Assembly (NCBI GenBank): GCA_963737745.1
Contig: CAVTTR010000011.1
Coordinates: forward strand, 62,001 to 126,000
DNA from: Bog-473 sp963737745
GTDB lineage: Bacteria > Actinomycetota > Acidimicrobiia > Acidimicrobiales > RAAP-2
Direction of reading: 5' to 3'
DNA: 64,000 bases
Shown: one piece after another, positions 25,917-35,058 of the stretch
Numbering within the stretch: the stretch's first letter is position 1
How the letters are laid out: the number at the start of each line of letters is the position of its first letter
Program-made: the position numbers and the translations under genes
Notes under the pieces: model-generated
Databases searched by the model: none
What the model was told of the DNA's origin: nothing
What the model saw: the letters and a program-made list of their open reading frames with translations, nothing else

Positions 25917-27276
25917 ATGTCCCTCCGTTTGCTCGATCTCCGTGGCGCCCAGCCGCCCTTCGAACGCCTCCTCCCGCGCCCGGCCGATCCGGGGGTCGAT
26001 GTGCACGAGGTGGTGGCCGAGGTCCTGCGGCGGATCCGTCTCGAGGGGGACGAGGCGGTCACCGAATTCACGGCGAAGTTCGACGGGGTAGACCTGAGCG
26101 ACCCGAGAACCGCCATGCGCGTCCCTCCGGCCGAAATCACCGAAGCCCTCGAGCGCATCGACCCAGCGCTCCGCCACGCCCTCGAACTGGCCTTCTCCCG
26201 CATCGTCGCCTATCACGCCCACGAGGGCACACCCCCGGGCGTGTTCGAATCGGGCGGGGTCAGCGTGGCCCACCTGACCCGTCCCGTGGGCCGGGCCGGC
26301 ATCTATGCCCCCGGTGGCCGGGCCCGCTATCCCTCGACGGTGCTCATGTGCGCTGCGCCGGCCCGGGTGGCCGGGGTCGAGGACATCGCTCTGTGCGTGC
26401 CGCCGGCCGCCGACGGCAACGTGGACGACGCCACCCTGGCCGCAGCGGCCATCGCCGGCATCGCCGAGGTCTACCGCATCGGGGGTGCACAAGCCGTGGG
26501 TGCCATGGCCTACGGCACCACCACCATCCCCCGGGTCGACGTCATCGCCGGCCCGGGTAACGCCTACGTGGCGGAGGCGAAGCGCCAGGTCAGCGGCGTG
26601 GTGGGGGTGGCCTCTGCTTTCGCCGGGCCCTCGGAGATCGTCGTGGTGGCGGGGCCCGAGGCGCGCCCAGAACAGTCCGAGTTGGCTCAATTCGCCGCCG
26701 TGGATCTCGTGGTGCAGGCCGAGCACGGCCCGGACGGCCTGGCTTGGCTGGTCACCTGGGACGAGTCCCTGCTGGCCGACATCGAGCGCGGAGGTCGACC
26801 GGATCGTGGCGGCCTCACCACGGCGCACCGACCTCGAAGCCACCCTCGCCACGTCGGGGATCGCCTGCCTCGTCGATACGCCGAGCGCTGCCATGGCCGT
26901 GGCCAACATCGTGGCGCCCGAACACCTCGAGATCATGGTGCCCCGCCACCTGCTCGCCGGTGCCTCGAGCCTGCTCGATCAGGTCACCAACGCGGGCGCC
27001 GTCTTCCTCGGCCCGTGGTCGCCGGCCAGCCTGGGTGACTACATCGCCGGTCCCAACCACGTGCTGCCCACCAACCGGACGGCGCGTTTTTCGTCCGCCC
27101 TGCGGGCCGACGACTTCCGCCGGCACATCCACGCCGTGACCGTCACCACCGGGGCGCTCCAAGAGCTCGGTCCACCGGCCATGGTCCTGGCCGAGTCCGA
27201 GGGACTGCCGGCGCACGCCGACTCGGTGCGCCGCCGCCTGGCGGCTCTCGCCGGACCGCCGGCCGAGGCCCCATGA
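25917..27276 (+). CDS. hisD: Histidinol dehydrogenase (one frameshift)
   Basis: Oxidises histidinol to histidine in two NAD+-dependent steps. About 453 residues. Signatures are RPVGRAGIYAPGGRARYPST, GGAQAVGAMAYGTTTI, DVIAGPGNAYVAEAKRQV, AGPSEIVVVA and, after the break, NIVAPEHLEIMV with the catalytic Glu-His. The frame changes by one extra base near 26785-26794 (DESLLADIE continues as EVDRIVAAS). First gene of the his run. TAGCCT lies nine bases before the ATG. Confidence 0.94.
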
Positions 27277-28340
27277 CCTCGCTCCCGCCCATACGACCGG
27301 ATCTCTCGCTCACCGAGGGTTATCACTCGCCGCAGGTCGACGCCGAGGTGCGGTTGAACACGAACGAGTCGCCCTTTCCGCCGCCGGAGCAATGGAGCAA
27401 GGACCTCCTGCACGCGCTGGGCGAGGTGGAGTTCCACCGCTACCCGGATCGGCCGGCCACCGAATTGCGATCCGCCATCGCGGCGCTGCACGGCGTCACG
27501 ACCGAAGAGGTCTTCTGCGCCAATGGGTCCAACGAGGTGCTGCAGTGCCTCCTCTTGGCCTACGGCGGCCCCGGGCGCACGGCGGCGGTGTTCGAGCCGA
27601 CCTACGCCCTGCACTCGCACATCAGCCGGCTGACCGGCACCGCCATCGTCGAAGGAGGGCGCACCGACGACTTCCGGATCGACCTCGTGGAGGCACGCAC
27701 GCTCATTAAAAACGAGCAACCCGACATCACCTTCCTCTGCTCGCCCAACAACCCGACGGGCCGGGCCGAGCCGAGGGAAACGGTGGCGGCGATCCTGAGT
27801 GCCGCCCCGGGCCTCGTCATCGTCGATGAGGCGTACGGTCAGTTCTCCTCGTGGACCGCGCTCGACCTCCGGAGGCCGAGCCTCCCCGGCCTCGTGGTCA
27901 CCCGCACGTTCTCAAAGACGTGGGCCATGGCCGGCGCCCGGCTGGGATACGCCATCGCCGATCCGGAGGTGGTGCTGGCGTGCGAAGCCGTCGTGCTGCC
28001 GTACCATCTGTCGGCGCAGACACAACTCGCCGGGCTGCTGGCGTTGGAGTACACCGACGAGATGCAGGCCCGGGTGGCACTCATCGCCGAGGAGCGTGGC
28101 CGAGTGGCGGCCGCTCTGGGTGAGCTTCCGGTGGAAAGTTGGCCCTCGGATGCCAATTTCATCCTCTTCCGTCCGATGCATCACAATGCGGACAAGGTAT
28201 GGAGCGGCCTGCTCGAGCGCTCGGTGCTCGTTCGCAATTGCGCCAGCTGGGACGGCCTCCTCGGTTGCCTGCGGGTGACGATCGGGCGGCCGGACGAGAA
28301 CGACCGCTTCTTGAGCGCCTTGGAGGAATGCCTGCAATGA
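27273..28340 (+). CDS. hisC: Histidinol-phosphate aminotransferase
   Basis: PLP-dependent transamination of imidazole-acetol phosphate. 355 residues. Class I/II aminotransferase features are RLNTNESPFPPPEQW, FCANGSNEVLQC, FLCSPNNPTGRAEPRET, VIVDEAYGQF and the PLP-lysine segment RTFSKTWAMAGARLGYAI. The ATG at 27273 overlaps the hisD stop (ATGA). The 3' end overlaps hisB in the same manner. Confidence 0.95.
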   Translation: MTSLPPIRPDLSLTEGYHSPQVDAEVRLNTNESPFPPPEQWSKDLLHALGEVEFHRYPDRPATELRSAIAALHGVTTEEVFCANGSNEVLQCLLLAYGGPGRTAAVFEPTYALHSHISRLTGTAIVEGGRTDDFRIDLVEARTLIKNEQPDITFLCSPNNPTGRAEPRETVAAILSAAPGLVIVDEAYGQFSSWTALDLRRPSLPGLVVTRTFSKTWAMAGARLGYAIADPEVVLACEAVVLPYHLSAQTQLAGLLALEYTDEMQARVALIAEERGRVAAALGELPVESWPSDANFILFRPMHHNADKVWSGLLERSVLVRNCASWDGLLGCLRVTIGRPDENDRFLSALEECLQ

Positions 28341-28954
28341 CTGACCCTGCCATGACCGCGACCGAACGCCGCGGCGTCAAAGAGCGCGCCACCAAGGAGA
28401 CCACGATTGAGGCTTCGCTCCTCATCGATGGGACCGGCACGGTGGACGTGAGCACGGGTCTGCCGTTCTTCGACCACATGGTCGAGCAGCTGGGGCGGCA
28501 CGCCTCGTTCGACCTCATGGTGCACGCCCAGGGCGATCTGCACGTGGACGCGCACCACACGGTGGAGGACGTGGGCATCGTGCTCGGGGGCTGCCTGGCC
28601 CAGGCGTTGGGCGACAAGCGGGGGATTCGCCGTTTTGCCTCGATGCTGTTGCCGCTCGATGAGGCTCTGATGGAGGTGGCGCTCGATCTCTCCGGTCGCC
28701 CGTTCCTGGCCTACGAGGTCGAGTTCGCACCCGATGCGGCCGGGCTCGGCTCGCCACCGTTCGACCCGCAACTGGCCGAAGAGTTCTGGCGCGCCTTCGC
28801 CACGGCGGGCAACCTCACCCTGCACATCCGCCGCCGGGAGGGCAAGAACACCCACCACATGCTCGAGGCGGGGTTCAAGGGCGTGGCGCGGTGCCTGCGC
28901 GACGCCGTGCGCGTCGAGGGAGGCGGCATCCCGTCGACCAAGGGAAGCCTGTGA
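28337..28954 (+). CDS. hisB: Imidazoleglycerol-phosphate dehydratase
   Basis: Dehydrates IGP to imidazole-acetol phosphate using Mn2+. 205 residues. Metal-binding motifs are STGLPFFDHMVEQLGRHASF, DAHHTVEDVGIVLG and EGKNTHHMLEAGFKG. A monofunctional enzyme without a HisN phosphatase domain. ATG 28337 is coupled to hisC by ATGA. Confidence 0.96.
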   Translation: MTDPAMTATERRGVKERATKETTIEASLLIDGTGTVDVSTGLPFFDHMVEQLGRHASFDLMVHAQGDLHVDAHHTVEDVGIVLGGCLAQALGDKRGIRRFASMLLPLDEALMEVALDLSGRPFLAYEVEFAPDAAGLGSPPFDPQLAEEFWRAFATAGNLTLHIRRREGKNTHHMLEAGFKGVARCLRDAVRVEGGGIPSTKGSL

Positions 28955-29578
28955 CCGCAAAGATCGCCGTGCTCGACTACGGCATCGGCAACCTCCGGTC
29001 GGCCGAGAAGGCTCTGCAACACGTCGGAGCGGCGGCCCGCCTCGTCACCGACCCCGCAGAAGTCGAAGCGGCCGATGCCGTGGTGCTCCCCGGGGTGGGG
29101 GCATTCGGGGCCTGCGCACGAGCCCTGCCGCGACAGCGATCTCGAAGCGGCGGCTCGAGGCGCCCTCCAAGCGGGCCTTCCGTTCCTGGCCGTGTGCATC
29201 GGCTTCCAACTCCTCTATGAAGGATCGGACGAGAGTCCCGAGGCGACCGGCTTGGGCATCTTCCAAGGCATGGTCACATCCTTGCCGAAATCGGAGAAAC
29301 ACCCGCAAATGCAGTGGAATCAGCTCGAAGTGGTGGGCGGCAGCGCCGGCGACGGCGGCCCGACGCCACTGCACGGCTTGGGAGAGAAGCCGTGGGTCTA
29401 CTTCGTGCACTCCTACGCCCCGCCGGTCGGGCCCGAGACGGTGGCAGTCTGTGACTACGGCGGACCGGTGGCGGCCTTGGTGGCCCGCCGGAACCTTTGG
29501 GGGGCGCAGTTCCACCCCGAGAAGTCGGGTCGGAGCGGGTTGGCCCTGCTGGCCAACTTCGTGGCGCTCGCCGCGTGA
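28951..29578 (+). CDS. hisH: IGP synthase glutaminase subunit (one frameshift)
   Basis: Supplies ammonia from glutamine to HisF. About 209 residues. IAVLDYGIGNLRSAEKAL at the start, AVVLPGVGAFGACARAL, then, after one extra C near 29130, DSDLEAAARGALQAG. The catalytic triad is Cys in LAVCIGFQLLYEG and His-Glu in WGAQFHPEKSG. The start is GTG 28951, overlapping the hisB TGA. One base removed at the break restores a normal protein. Confidence 0.93.
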
Positions 29579-29579
29579 C

Positions 29580-29613
29580 CCGAGTGACAGTGTGATCCGA
29601 GTGACAGTGTGAT
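29580..29613 (+). repeat. 17-bp tandem duplication across the hisA start
   Basis: ccgagtgacagtgtgat occurs twice head to tail (29580-29596 and 29597-29613). The second copy contains the hisA GTG start. The equivalent GTG in the first copy runs into TGA after five codons. Confidence 0.85.
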
Positions 29614-30379
29614 CCTGTATCCAGCCATCGACCTGCGCGATGGGGGAGCGGTGCGGCTGACCCAGGGCGACTTCGATCGGGAGAAGCGCTACGGCGACCC
29701 GCTGGCGTTGGCCGCCACGTTCATCGAGGGCGGTGCATCGTTCCTGCACGTGGTTGACCTCAACGCCGCTCGCACCGGGGTGCCCCACGAACGCGCCATG
29801 TTGGGGCGCCTTGTCGAGCTGGCCTCGACGGCGGGGAACGGCGTACGGGTGCAGACGGGTGGCGGCATCCGCACCGAAGACGATGTGGCGGCGGTGTTGG
29901 ACCTGGGCGTGGCTCGGGTCGTGCTCGGGACGACGGCATTGAAGGACCCCGAGTTGACCACCCGCTGCATCCGTCGCTGGCCCGGCCGGGTAGCTGTCGG
30001 CATCGACTACAGCGGAGCCGACCTCTCGGTGGGCCAGGCGCAGAGTCACGGGTGGGAGGTGGGCTCGCCCCTCGCCATTCCGGCCGTGCTGGCGCAATGG
30101 AGGGACGAGCCACTCGGCGCCGTCATCGCAACGTCGATCGCCCGGGACGGGATGCTCGAAGGGCCGGACCTGTCCGGGCTGTGCACACTGCTCTCGCTCA
30201 CACCGCACCCGGTCATCGCCTCGGGCGGCGTGGGATCGCTCGAGGACCTGCGCGCCCTGGCCGCGCTGTCATGCGCCGAGGGTGGCCGCCGACTCGAGGG
30301 CGCCATCGTCGGCAAGGCCTTGGTCGAGGGGCGCTTCAGCGTCGAGGAGGCGGTGGCCGCATGCGCAGTGTCCGCCTGA
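29609..30379 (+). CDS. hisA: ProFAR isomerase
   Basis: (beta/alpha)8-barrel isomerase of histidine synthesis. 256 residues. LYPAIDLRDGGAVRLTQGDF (catalytic Asp at the end of strand 1), LHVVDLNAARTG, VQTGGGIRTEDDV, VAVGIDYSGADLSV and GAVIATSIARDGMLEGPD. A separate trpF is present in this window, so this need not be the bifunctional PriA of many actinobacteria. GTG 29609 lies in the second copy of a 17-bp duplication. It overlaps hisF by 19 bp. Confidence 0.93.
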   Translation: MILYPAIDLRDGGAVRLTQGDFDREKRYGDPLALAATFIEGGASFLHVVDLNAARTGVPHERAMLGRLVELASTAGNGVRVQTGGGIRTEDDVAAVLDLGVARVVLGTTALKDPELTTRCIRRWPGRVAVGIDYSGADLSVGQAQSHGWEVGSPLAIPAVLAQWRDEPLGAVIATSIARDGMLEGPDLSGLCTLLSLTPHPVIASGGVGSLEDLRALAALSCAEGGRRLEGAIVGKALVEGRFSVEEAVAACAVSA

Positions 30380-31146
30380 TCCCGTGCCTCGACGTCACCG
30401 ACGGCCGCGTGGTCAAGGGGGTCCGGTTCGTCGATCTGACCGATGAAGGCGATCCGGTCGAGCTGGCGGCGCGCTACGACGCCGAGGGGGCCGACGAGTT
30501 GACCTTCCTCGACATCACGGCTTCGTCCGACGGCCGGGACACCATGGTCTCGGTGGTGGCGCGCACGGCCGAGCAAGTGTTCATCCCCCTCACCGTCGGG
30601 GGCGGGGTGCGAGAGACCGAGGACGCACGCCGCCTCCTCCGAGCCGGGGCGGACAAGGTGGCGGTCAACTCGGCCGCCGTCGAACGCCCGAATTTGGTGC
30701 GTGACATCGCGGACGAGTTCGGCGCGCAGTGCGCCGTGGTCGCCATCGATGCCCGCGCTCGCCCGGGCGGGACCGGTTGGCAGGTGTACACCCACGGGGG
30801 CCGGCGCCCGACCGAGCGTGACGTGGTCGCCTGGGCCGTCGAGTGCGCCGCCAACGGTGCGGGAGAGATCCTGCTCACCTCCATGGACCGCGACGGGACG
30901 AAGGACGGCTTCGATCTCGAGCTCATCGCCACCGTGGTCGACGCGGTGGGGATTCCGGTGGTGGCGTCGGGGGGCGTGGGGACGCTGCAGCATCTTGTGG
31001 AGGGGGCCACGATGGGCGGGGCCGATGCCGTGCTGGCCGCGTCCATCTTCCATCGTCGGGAGTTCACATTGGGTCAGGCCAAGGTCTACATGGCCGAGCA
31101 CGGCGTCAACGTGAGGCCCGTGGAGAACCCCCGTCCGTCGCCCTGA
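30361..31146 (+). CDS. hisF: IGP synthase cyclase subunit
   Basis: Forms IGP and AICAR with ammonia from HisH. 261 residues. Catalytic Asp residues are in LIPCLDVTDGRVVKGV and LLTSMDRDGTKDGFD. Other signatures are ELTFLDITAS, LTVGGGVRETEDARRLLRAG and VVASGGVGTLQHLVEG. The ATG at 30361 lies inside hisA. Confidence 0.96.
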   Translation: MRSVRLIPCLDVTDGRVVKGVRFVDLTDEGDPVELAARYDAEGADELTFLDITASSDGRDTMVSVVARTAEQVFIPLTVGGGVRETEDARRLLRAGADKVAVNSAAVERPNLVRDIADEFGAQCAVVAIDARARPGGTGWQVYTHGGRRPTERDVVAWAVECAANGAGEILLTSMDRDGTKDGFDLELIATVVDAVGIPVVASGGVGTLQHLVEGATMGGADAVLAASIFHRREFTLGQAKVYMAEHGVNVRPVENPRPSP

Positions 31147-31191
31147 CGTGGCCCTGACCTGGCCCTGACCTGCGCAGCGGCCTGCGTGCGG

Positions 31192-31197
31192 TACCGT
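31192..31197 (+). promoter_or_regulatory. Putative -10 element for the GroES-like gene
   Basis: TACCGT ends six bases before GTG 31204, in a 57-bp gap after hisF that also holds three imperfect copies of GTGGCCCTGAC. It suggests a second, internal promoter for groES-like-hisI-trpE. Confidence 0.4.
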
Positions 31198-31203
31198 GCC
31201 AGG

Positions 31204-31560
31204 GTGGCTACGACGACAAAAAAGACGGACGAGCCGCCCGTCATCGACGAGATGCAGCCGATTTCGGTCCTCTTCGACCGGGTCATGGTGCAGGTGGGGC
31301 AGGGGGGTGGCGAGCGCCGCTCGCGCGCCGGCATTCTGATCCCCGCCACGGCGGAGATCTCGCGCCGGCTGACGTGGGCCGAGGCGGTGGCGGTGGGCCC
31401 GCACGTGCGCACGGTCAAGGTGGGCGACACCGTGCTCTTCAACCCCGAGGATCGCTTCGAGGTCGAGGTGCACGGGGAGGAATACGTGATCCTGCGCGAG
31501 CGGGACATCCATGCCATCGCTTCCAAGCGCAACGACAGCGGGACGGGCCTCTACCTATGA
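31204..31560 (+). CDS. GroES-like co-chaperonin (Cpn10 family) inside the his operon
   Basis: 118 residues. The GroES fold is readable: ISVLFDRVMVQV, mobile-loop-like ERRSRAGILIPATAE, AVAVGPHVRTVKVGDTVLF, and EVEVHGEEYVILRERDIHAI. It is longer at both ends than standard GroES, and the loop is changed (GILIP, versus GIVLP in E. coli). It overlaps hisI by four bases, so the association with histidine synthesis is real at the operon level. It is probably a paralogue; a groEL partner is not in the window. Confidence 0.85.
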   Translation: MATTTKKTDEPPVIDEMQPISVLFDRVMVQVGQGGGERRSRAGILIPATAEISRRLTWAEAVAVGPHVRTVKVGDTVLFNPEDRFEVEVHGEEYVILRERDIHAIASKRNDSGTGLYL

Positions 31561-31964
31561 GCGCGGCCTCCATGAACACGGCGCCCGAGGGGATCGGCCT
31601 CGAGGTGGACGACGAACTGGTCAAAGCGGTCGATTTTGTGAAGGATGCGGACGGCCTGGTGCCGGCCATCGTCCAAGATGCGACGGACGGGACCGTGCTG
31701 ACCCTGGCCTACATGGACGCCGAGGCTCTACGGCGCACACTCGAGTCGGGCCGGTCGTGGTTCTACAGCCGCAGCCGACAGGAGTACTGGCAGAAGGGCG
31801 AGACCTCGGGGGACCGCCAGTACGTGCGCGAGGTGCGCCTGGACTGTGACGGTGATGCACTCGTCGTGCTGGTGGACCAACACGGCCGGGGTGCCTGCCA
31901 CACCGGCGAGCGCTCGTGTTTCTTCCGTACGGTCGGACAGGGGCCTGGAGTGCCCCGCCCGTGA
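31557..31964 (+). CDS. hisI: Phosphoribosyl-AMP cyclohydrolase
   Basis: Opens the adenine ring of PR-AMP, third step of histidine synthesis. 135 residues. VLTLAYMDAEALRRTLESG, SRSRQEYWQKGETSGDRQYV and the metal-binding LDCDGDALVVLVDQHG and ACHTGERSCFF. Monofunctional (no HisE domain). ATG 31557 overlaps the GroES-like stop (ATGA). trpE begins eight bases after its stop. Confidence 0.95.
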   Translation: MSAASMNTAPEGIGLEVDDELVKAVDFVKDADGLVPAIVQDATDGTVLTLAYMDAEALRRTLESGRSWFYSRSRQEYWQKGETSGDRQYVREVRLDCDGDALVVLVDQHGRGACHTGERSCFFRTVGQGPGVPRP

Positions 31965-31971
31965 CCAGGCA

Positions 31972-33492
31972 GTGCTGACCTTCAGACCTGACGCGGTCGA
32001 GTTCGCCGCTCTGGCCAAGGAGCACGCCATCGTCCCGGTGTGGTGCGAGGTCGTGGCCGACACGCTGACGCCGGTCTCGGCCTTCTCGAACCTGGTCGGG
32101 GAGGGGGAAGGCTTTCTCTTCGAGTCGGTCGAGGGGGGCGAGCGCTGGGGTCGCTACTCCTTCGTCGGCCGGCAGCCTTTGGCCACGCTCACGGCGCGGG
32201 GCTCGACCGTGGCCGCCACCGGACGTCTCGGCCTCGGTTCCTCCGACAAGGGGATCCTCGACGCGGTCGAGACGCTCCTCTCGCGCTTCCAGTCACCGAC
32301 GCTGGACGGGCTGCCGCCCTTGCACGGGGGTCTGGTCGGGTATCTCGGCTACGACGTCGTGCGCGAGATCGAGCGCCTGCCCGATGTGCCGCCCGACGAC
32401 CTCGGTCACCCCGATGCGGCGCTCGTGGTCATCGGACAGTTCGCCGCCTTCGATCATTGGCGCCAGCGCATCTCGCTCATCGAGAACGTCCTCCTGGCCG
32501 ACGGGGCCACGGCGGAGCAGGTGAGCCAGGCCTACGAGGCGGCCTGCGGCCGGCTGGAGGAACTGGCTCGGGACTGTGCACGCACTCGGTCCGGGGAGAT
32601 GGTGCCGGCCCCGCGTCAGGGTCTGGCGTCGGCCGAGGCCAGCCGCACCATGAGCTCGGAGGAGTACCGGGCGGCCATCGCCATCGCCAAGGAGCACATC
32701 ACGGCGGGCGACATCTTCCAGGTCGTGCTCTCGCAGCGTTTCGACCTGGAGCTCGAGGCCGACCCCTTCGATGTCTACCGGGCCCTGCGCCTGCTCAACC
32801 CGAGCCCGTACCTGTACTTCCTGCGCTTTCCCGAGGTGACCGTGGTCGGAGCCTCGCCCGAGCCGATGGTGCGCCTGCGTGATGGCATCGTGACCTCCCG
32901 CCCCATCGCCGGCTCACGCCCGCGCGGCGAGAACGAGCAGCACGACCGGCTCCTCGAGGGCGAGCTCTCCGAGGACCCCAAGGAGTTGGCGGAGCACATC
33001 ATGCTGGTCGACTTGGCCCGTAACGACGTGGGGCGGGTCGTCCGGTTCGGGAGCGAGAAAGTGGACGAGCTGATGACCATCGAGCGCTACAGCCACATCA
33101 TGCACATCACGTCGCAGGTCTCGGGCGAGCTGTCGGAGGACAAGGGACCCATCGACGTGCTCCGGGCCACCTTGCCGGCCGGCACCCTGTCCGGCGCACC
33201 CAAGGTGCGGGCCATGCAGATCATCGACGAGCTGGAGCGAACCAAGCGCGGCGTCTACGGCGGCGTGGTGGGCTACATCGACTTCTCGGGCAACATCGAC
33301 ACCGCCATCGCCATTCGCACCATGGTGATCTCGCCCGACGGCCGGGCCCATGTCCAGGCCGGGGCCGGGATCGTGGCCGACAGCGACCCGGGCCGAGAGG
33401 ACGAGGAGTGCCAGCAGAAGGTGCGGGCGTTGCTGGTGGCGGTGACGGCGGCCCGGGTGATGAGCGCGGCCCGGGTAGAGGCGACCGCATGA
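31972..33492 (+). CDS. trpE: Anthranilate synthase component I
   Basis: Converts chorismate to anthranilate with TrpG. 506 residues. LFESVEGGERWGRYSFVGR is the tryptophan feedback-site region. The catalytic part shows ITAGDIFQVVLSQRFD, PSPYLYFLRF, GASPEPMVRL, RPIAGSRPRGE, LVDLARNDVGRV, ATLPAGTLSGAPKVRAM and AGAGIVADSDP. GTG 31972 is chosen because it directly follows hisI. TrpG and TrpD are not in this window. Confidence 0.95.
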   Translation: MLTFRPDAVEFAALAKEHAIVPVWCEVVADTLTPVSAFSNLVGEGEGFLFESVEGGERWGRYSFVGRQPLATLTARGSTVAATGRLGLGSSDKGILDAVETLLSRFQSPTLDGLPPLHGGLVGYLGYDVVREIERLPDVPPDDLGHPDAALVVIGQFAAFDHWRQRISLIENVLLADGATAEQVSQAYEAACGRLEELARDCARTRSGEMVPAPRQGLASAEASRTMSSEEYRAAIAIAKEHITAGDIFQVVLSQRFDLELEADPFDVYRALRLLNPSPYLYFLRFPEVTVVGASPEPMVRLRDGIVTSRPIAGSRPRGENEQHDRLLEGELSEDPKELAEHIMLVDLARNDVGRVVRFGSEKVDELMTIERYSHIMHITSQVSGELSEDKGPIDVLRATLPAGTLSGAPKVRAMQIIDELERTKRGVYGGVVGYIDFSGNIDTAIAIRTMVISPDGRAHVQAGAGIVADSDPGREDEECQQKVRALLVAVTAARVMSAARVEATA

Positions 33493-34437
33493 GCTCGCTC
33501 GAGGATCAGGTCACCGCGCTGCGTCACGGCGTCGGCGTCTTCTGGCTGGGCCGTGACATCTTCTCGGTCCGCGGCGACGACGCCGAGTCGTATCTGCAAG
33601 GGCAACTGAGTCAGGACGTCGTGGCCTTGGGCATCGGTGCCACCGCCGACTCGCTCCTGCTCCAGCCGGACGGGAAGCTGACCGCCCTGCTGCGCATCAC
33701 TCGCATCGACGGGCATGAGTTCGTGCTCGATACGGATGCGGGCTTCGGCGACTCCATGGTGGCCCGGCTCAAGAAGTTCATGCTTCGTTCGAAGGTGGAG
33801 ATCGAGCGTCTGCCGTGGCGCAGTCTGGCCCTCCGTGGGTCGGGCGTCGCCATCGATGCGGCGCTCGCCACCTTCGAGGACAACGACGCACTGCGACCCG
33901 CGTTCGAGTGGAACGGGTGGGGCGGGATCGACCTGCTCGGCCCCGAGCTGGCGGTGCCCGAGGGACTGAGCGTCTGTGATCGGGAGGCCGTCGAGGCGTG
34001 CCGGATCATCTCGGGCATCCCGGCCATGGGCAGCGAGCTCACCGACAAGACCATCGCGGCCGAGGCCGGTCTGGTCGATCGCTCGGTGAGCTTCACCAAG
34101 GGGTGTTACACCGGGCAGGAGCTCGTGGCCCGGCTCGATGCCCGCGGCAACAACGTGCCCCGCCGCTTGGTCGGGGTGATCGGCGGGTCCGAGCAGCTCG
34201 CATTCGGCATGACCCTCCACGCCGGCGAGGAGCCCGACGACGTCGCCGCCGACAAGGTCGTCGGCACCATCACGTCGGCCGCCTGGAGCCCCGAGCTCGG
34301 AGCGTGGGCCGCGTTTGGCCTATTTGCACCGGACGATTGGCGCACCCGGTCCCGTGCGGGTGCGCTCGGGTGACGGGCTCGGCGGGTCCCGACCGGCCCG
34401 GGTCGACGTCTTGCCTCTGCTGGCGGAGCCGGGTTAG
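33489..34437 (+). CDS. ygfZ: YgfZ-type folate-binding protein (frameshift near the C terminus)
   Basis: GcvT-like protein that helps repair or build iron-sulfur enzymes. The signature KGCYTGQELVARLDARGNNV with its Cys is intact. SYLQGQLSQDV is the N-terminal family motif. The apparent stop at 34373 is too early. One extra T at 34315-34317 shifts the frame; without it the protein reads WAALAYLHRTIGAPGPVRVR and ends LPLLAEPG at TAG 34435-34437. That gives about 315 residues with the family's usual C-terminal strand. The ATG 33489 overlaps the trpE stop. Confidence 0.88.
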
Positions 34438-34449
34438 CGGTCGCGGCCC

Positions 34450-34854
34450 ATGCGCGCCGTCCCCGCCGTCATGCTCGTGGGAGGCAGCGCCTATGCGCTC
34501 ATCGCCGCCTCGACCACGCCGTTCACCCTGCCGGCGGACATACTGACCGGACTGGCCATCGTGGCCATGGCCGTGCTCATCATCGTGCGCTGGCCCCTCC
34601 GCACCGGTGCCGCCGCCCGGTCCGCACCGCCGGCCGACCCGCACGCACATCCCTACCTGCCGTGGATTGCTGTCCTCGTGGTCTTCACGGCGTGGGAGCT
34701 CTTCAACTACCTCGTGCACGGGAGCCGGGCCAACCACCCCACGTTCAGTTCCATCACCGATGCCAACGACCGGTTCTATCTCCTCAAGGCGCTGTTGTTC
34801 CTGGCCTGGATGGCCTCGGCCTGGGTCATCGCGCGACGAGGGTCACGCGCATGA
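34450..34854 (+). CDS. Small membrane protein of unknown function
   Basis: 134 residues with three to four hydrophobic segments (about 7-24, 32-48, 73-90, 113-128). The middle loop has HGSRANHPTFSSITDANDRF. I do not recognise a named family. It starts 12 bp after the corrected ygfZ stop and overlaps the next small membrane gene by four bases (ATGA at 34851), so the two are probably made together. Confidence 0.65.
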   Translation: MRAVPAVMLVGGSAYALIAASTTPFTLPADILTGLAIVAMAVLIIVRWPLRTGAAARSAPPADPHAHPYLPWIAVLVVFTAWELFNYLVHGSRANHPTFSSITDANDRFYLLKALLFLAWMASAWVIARRGSRA

Positions 34855-35051
34855 GCGTCAGCACGGCGTCGTACCTCGTGTGGGGACTGATCGGGGCCTT
34901 GGCCCTCTTGCTGTGGTGGCTGTCCTATGTGCGGCCGTCCGCCGTGGCGCACCCCTCCGACGTGGTGGGCAAGGTGGCGACCCACCCGGTCGGACGGGTC
35001 ATCCTGGTCGTGGGCTTCATGTGGCTGGGCTGGCACCTCTTCGCCCGTTAG
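34851..35051 (+). CDS. Small membrane protein resembling DUF6186
   Basis: 66 residues, two membrane helices (about 7-25 and 46-63) joined by a basic loop. The ending WLGWHLFAR is a pattern I associate with a small actinobacterial membrane family (DUF6186); I am not certain of the number. Its function is unknown. ATG 34851 overlaps the preceding gene. Confidence 0.6.
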   Translation: MSVSTASYLVWGLIGALALLLWWLSYVRPSAVAHPSDVVGKVATHPVGRVILVVGFMWLGWHLFAR

Positions 35052-35058
35052 GCGCCCG

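Noticed and set aside
30046..31512. Long antisense frame over hisA, hisF and the GroES-like gene
   Set aside because: Its composition is typical of reverse-strand shadows, and the plus-strand genes are unmistakable.
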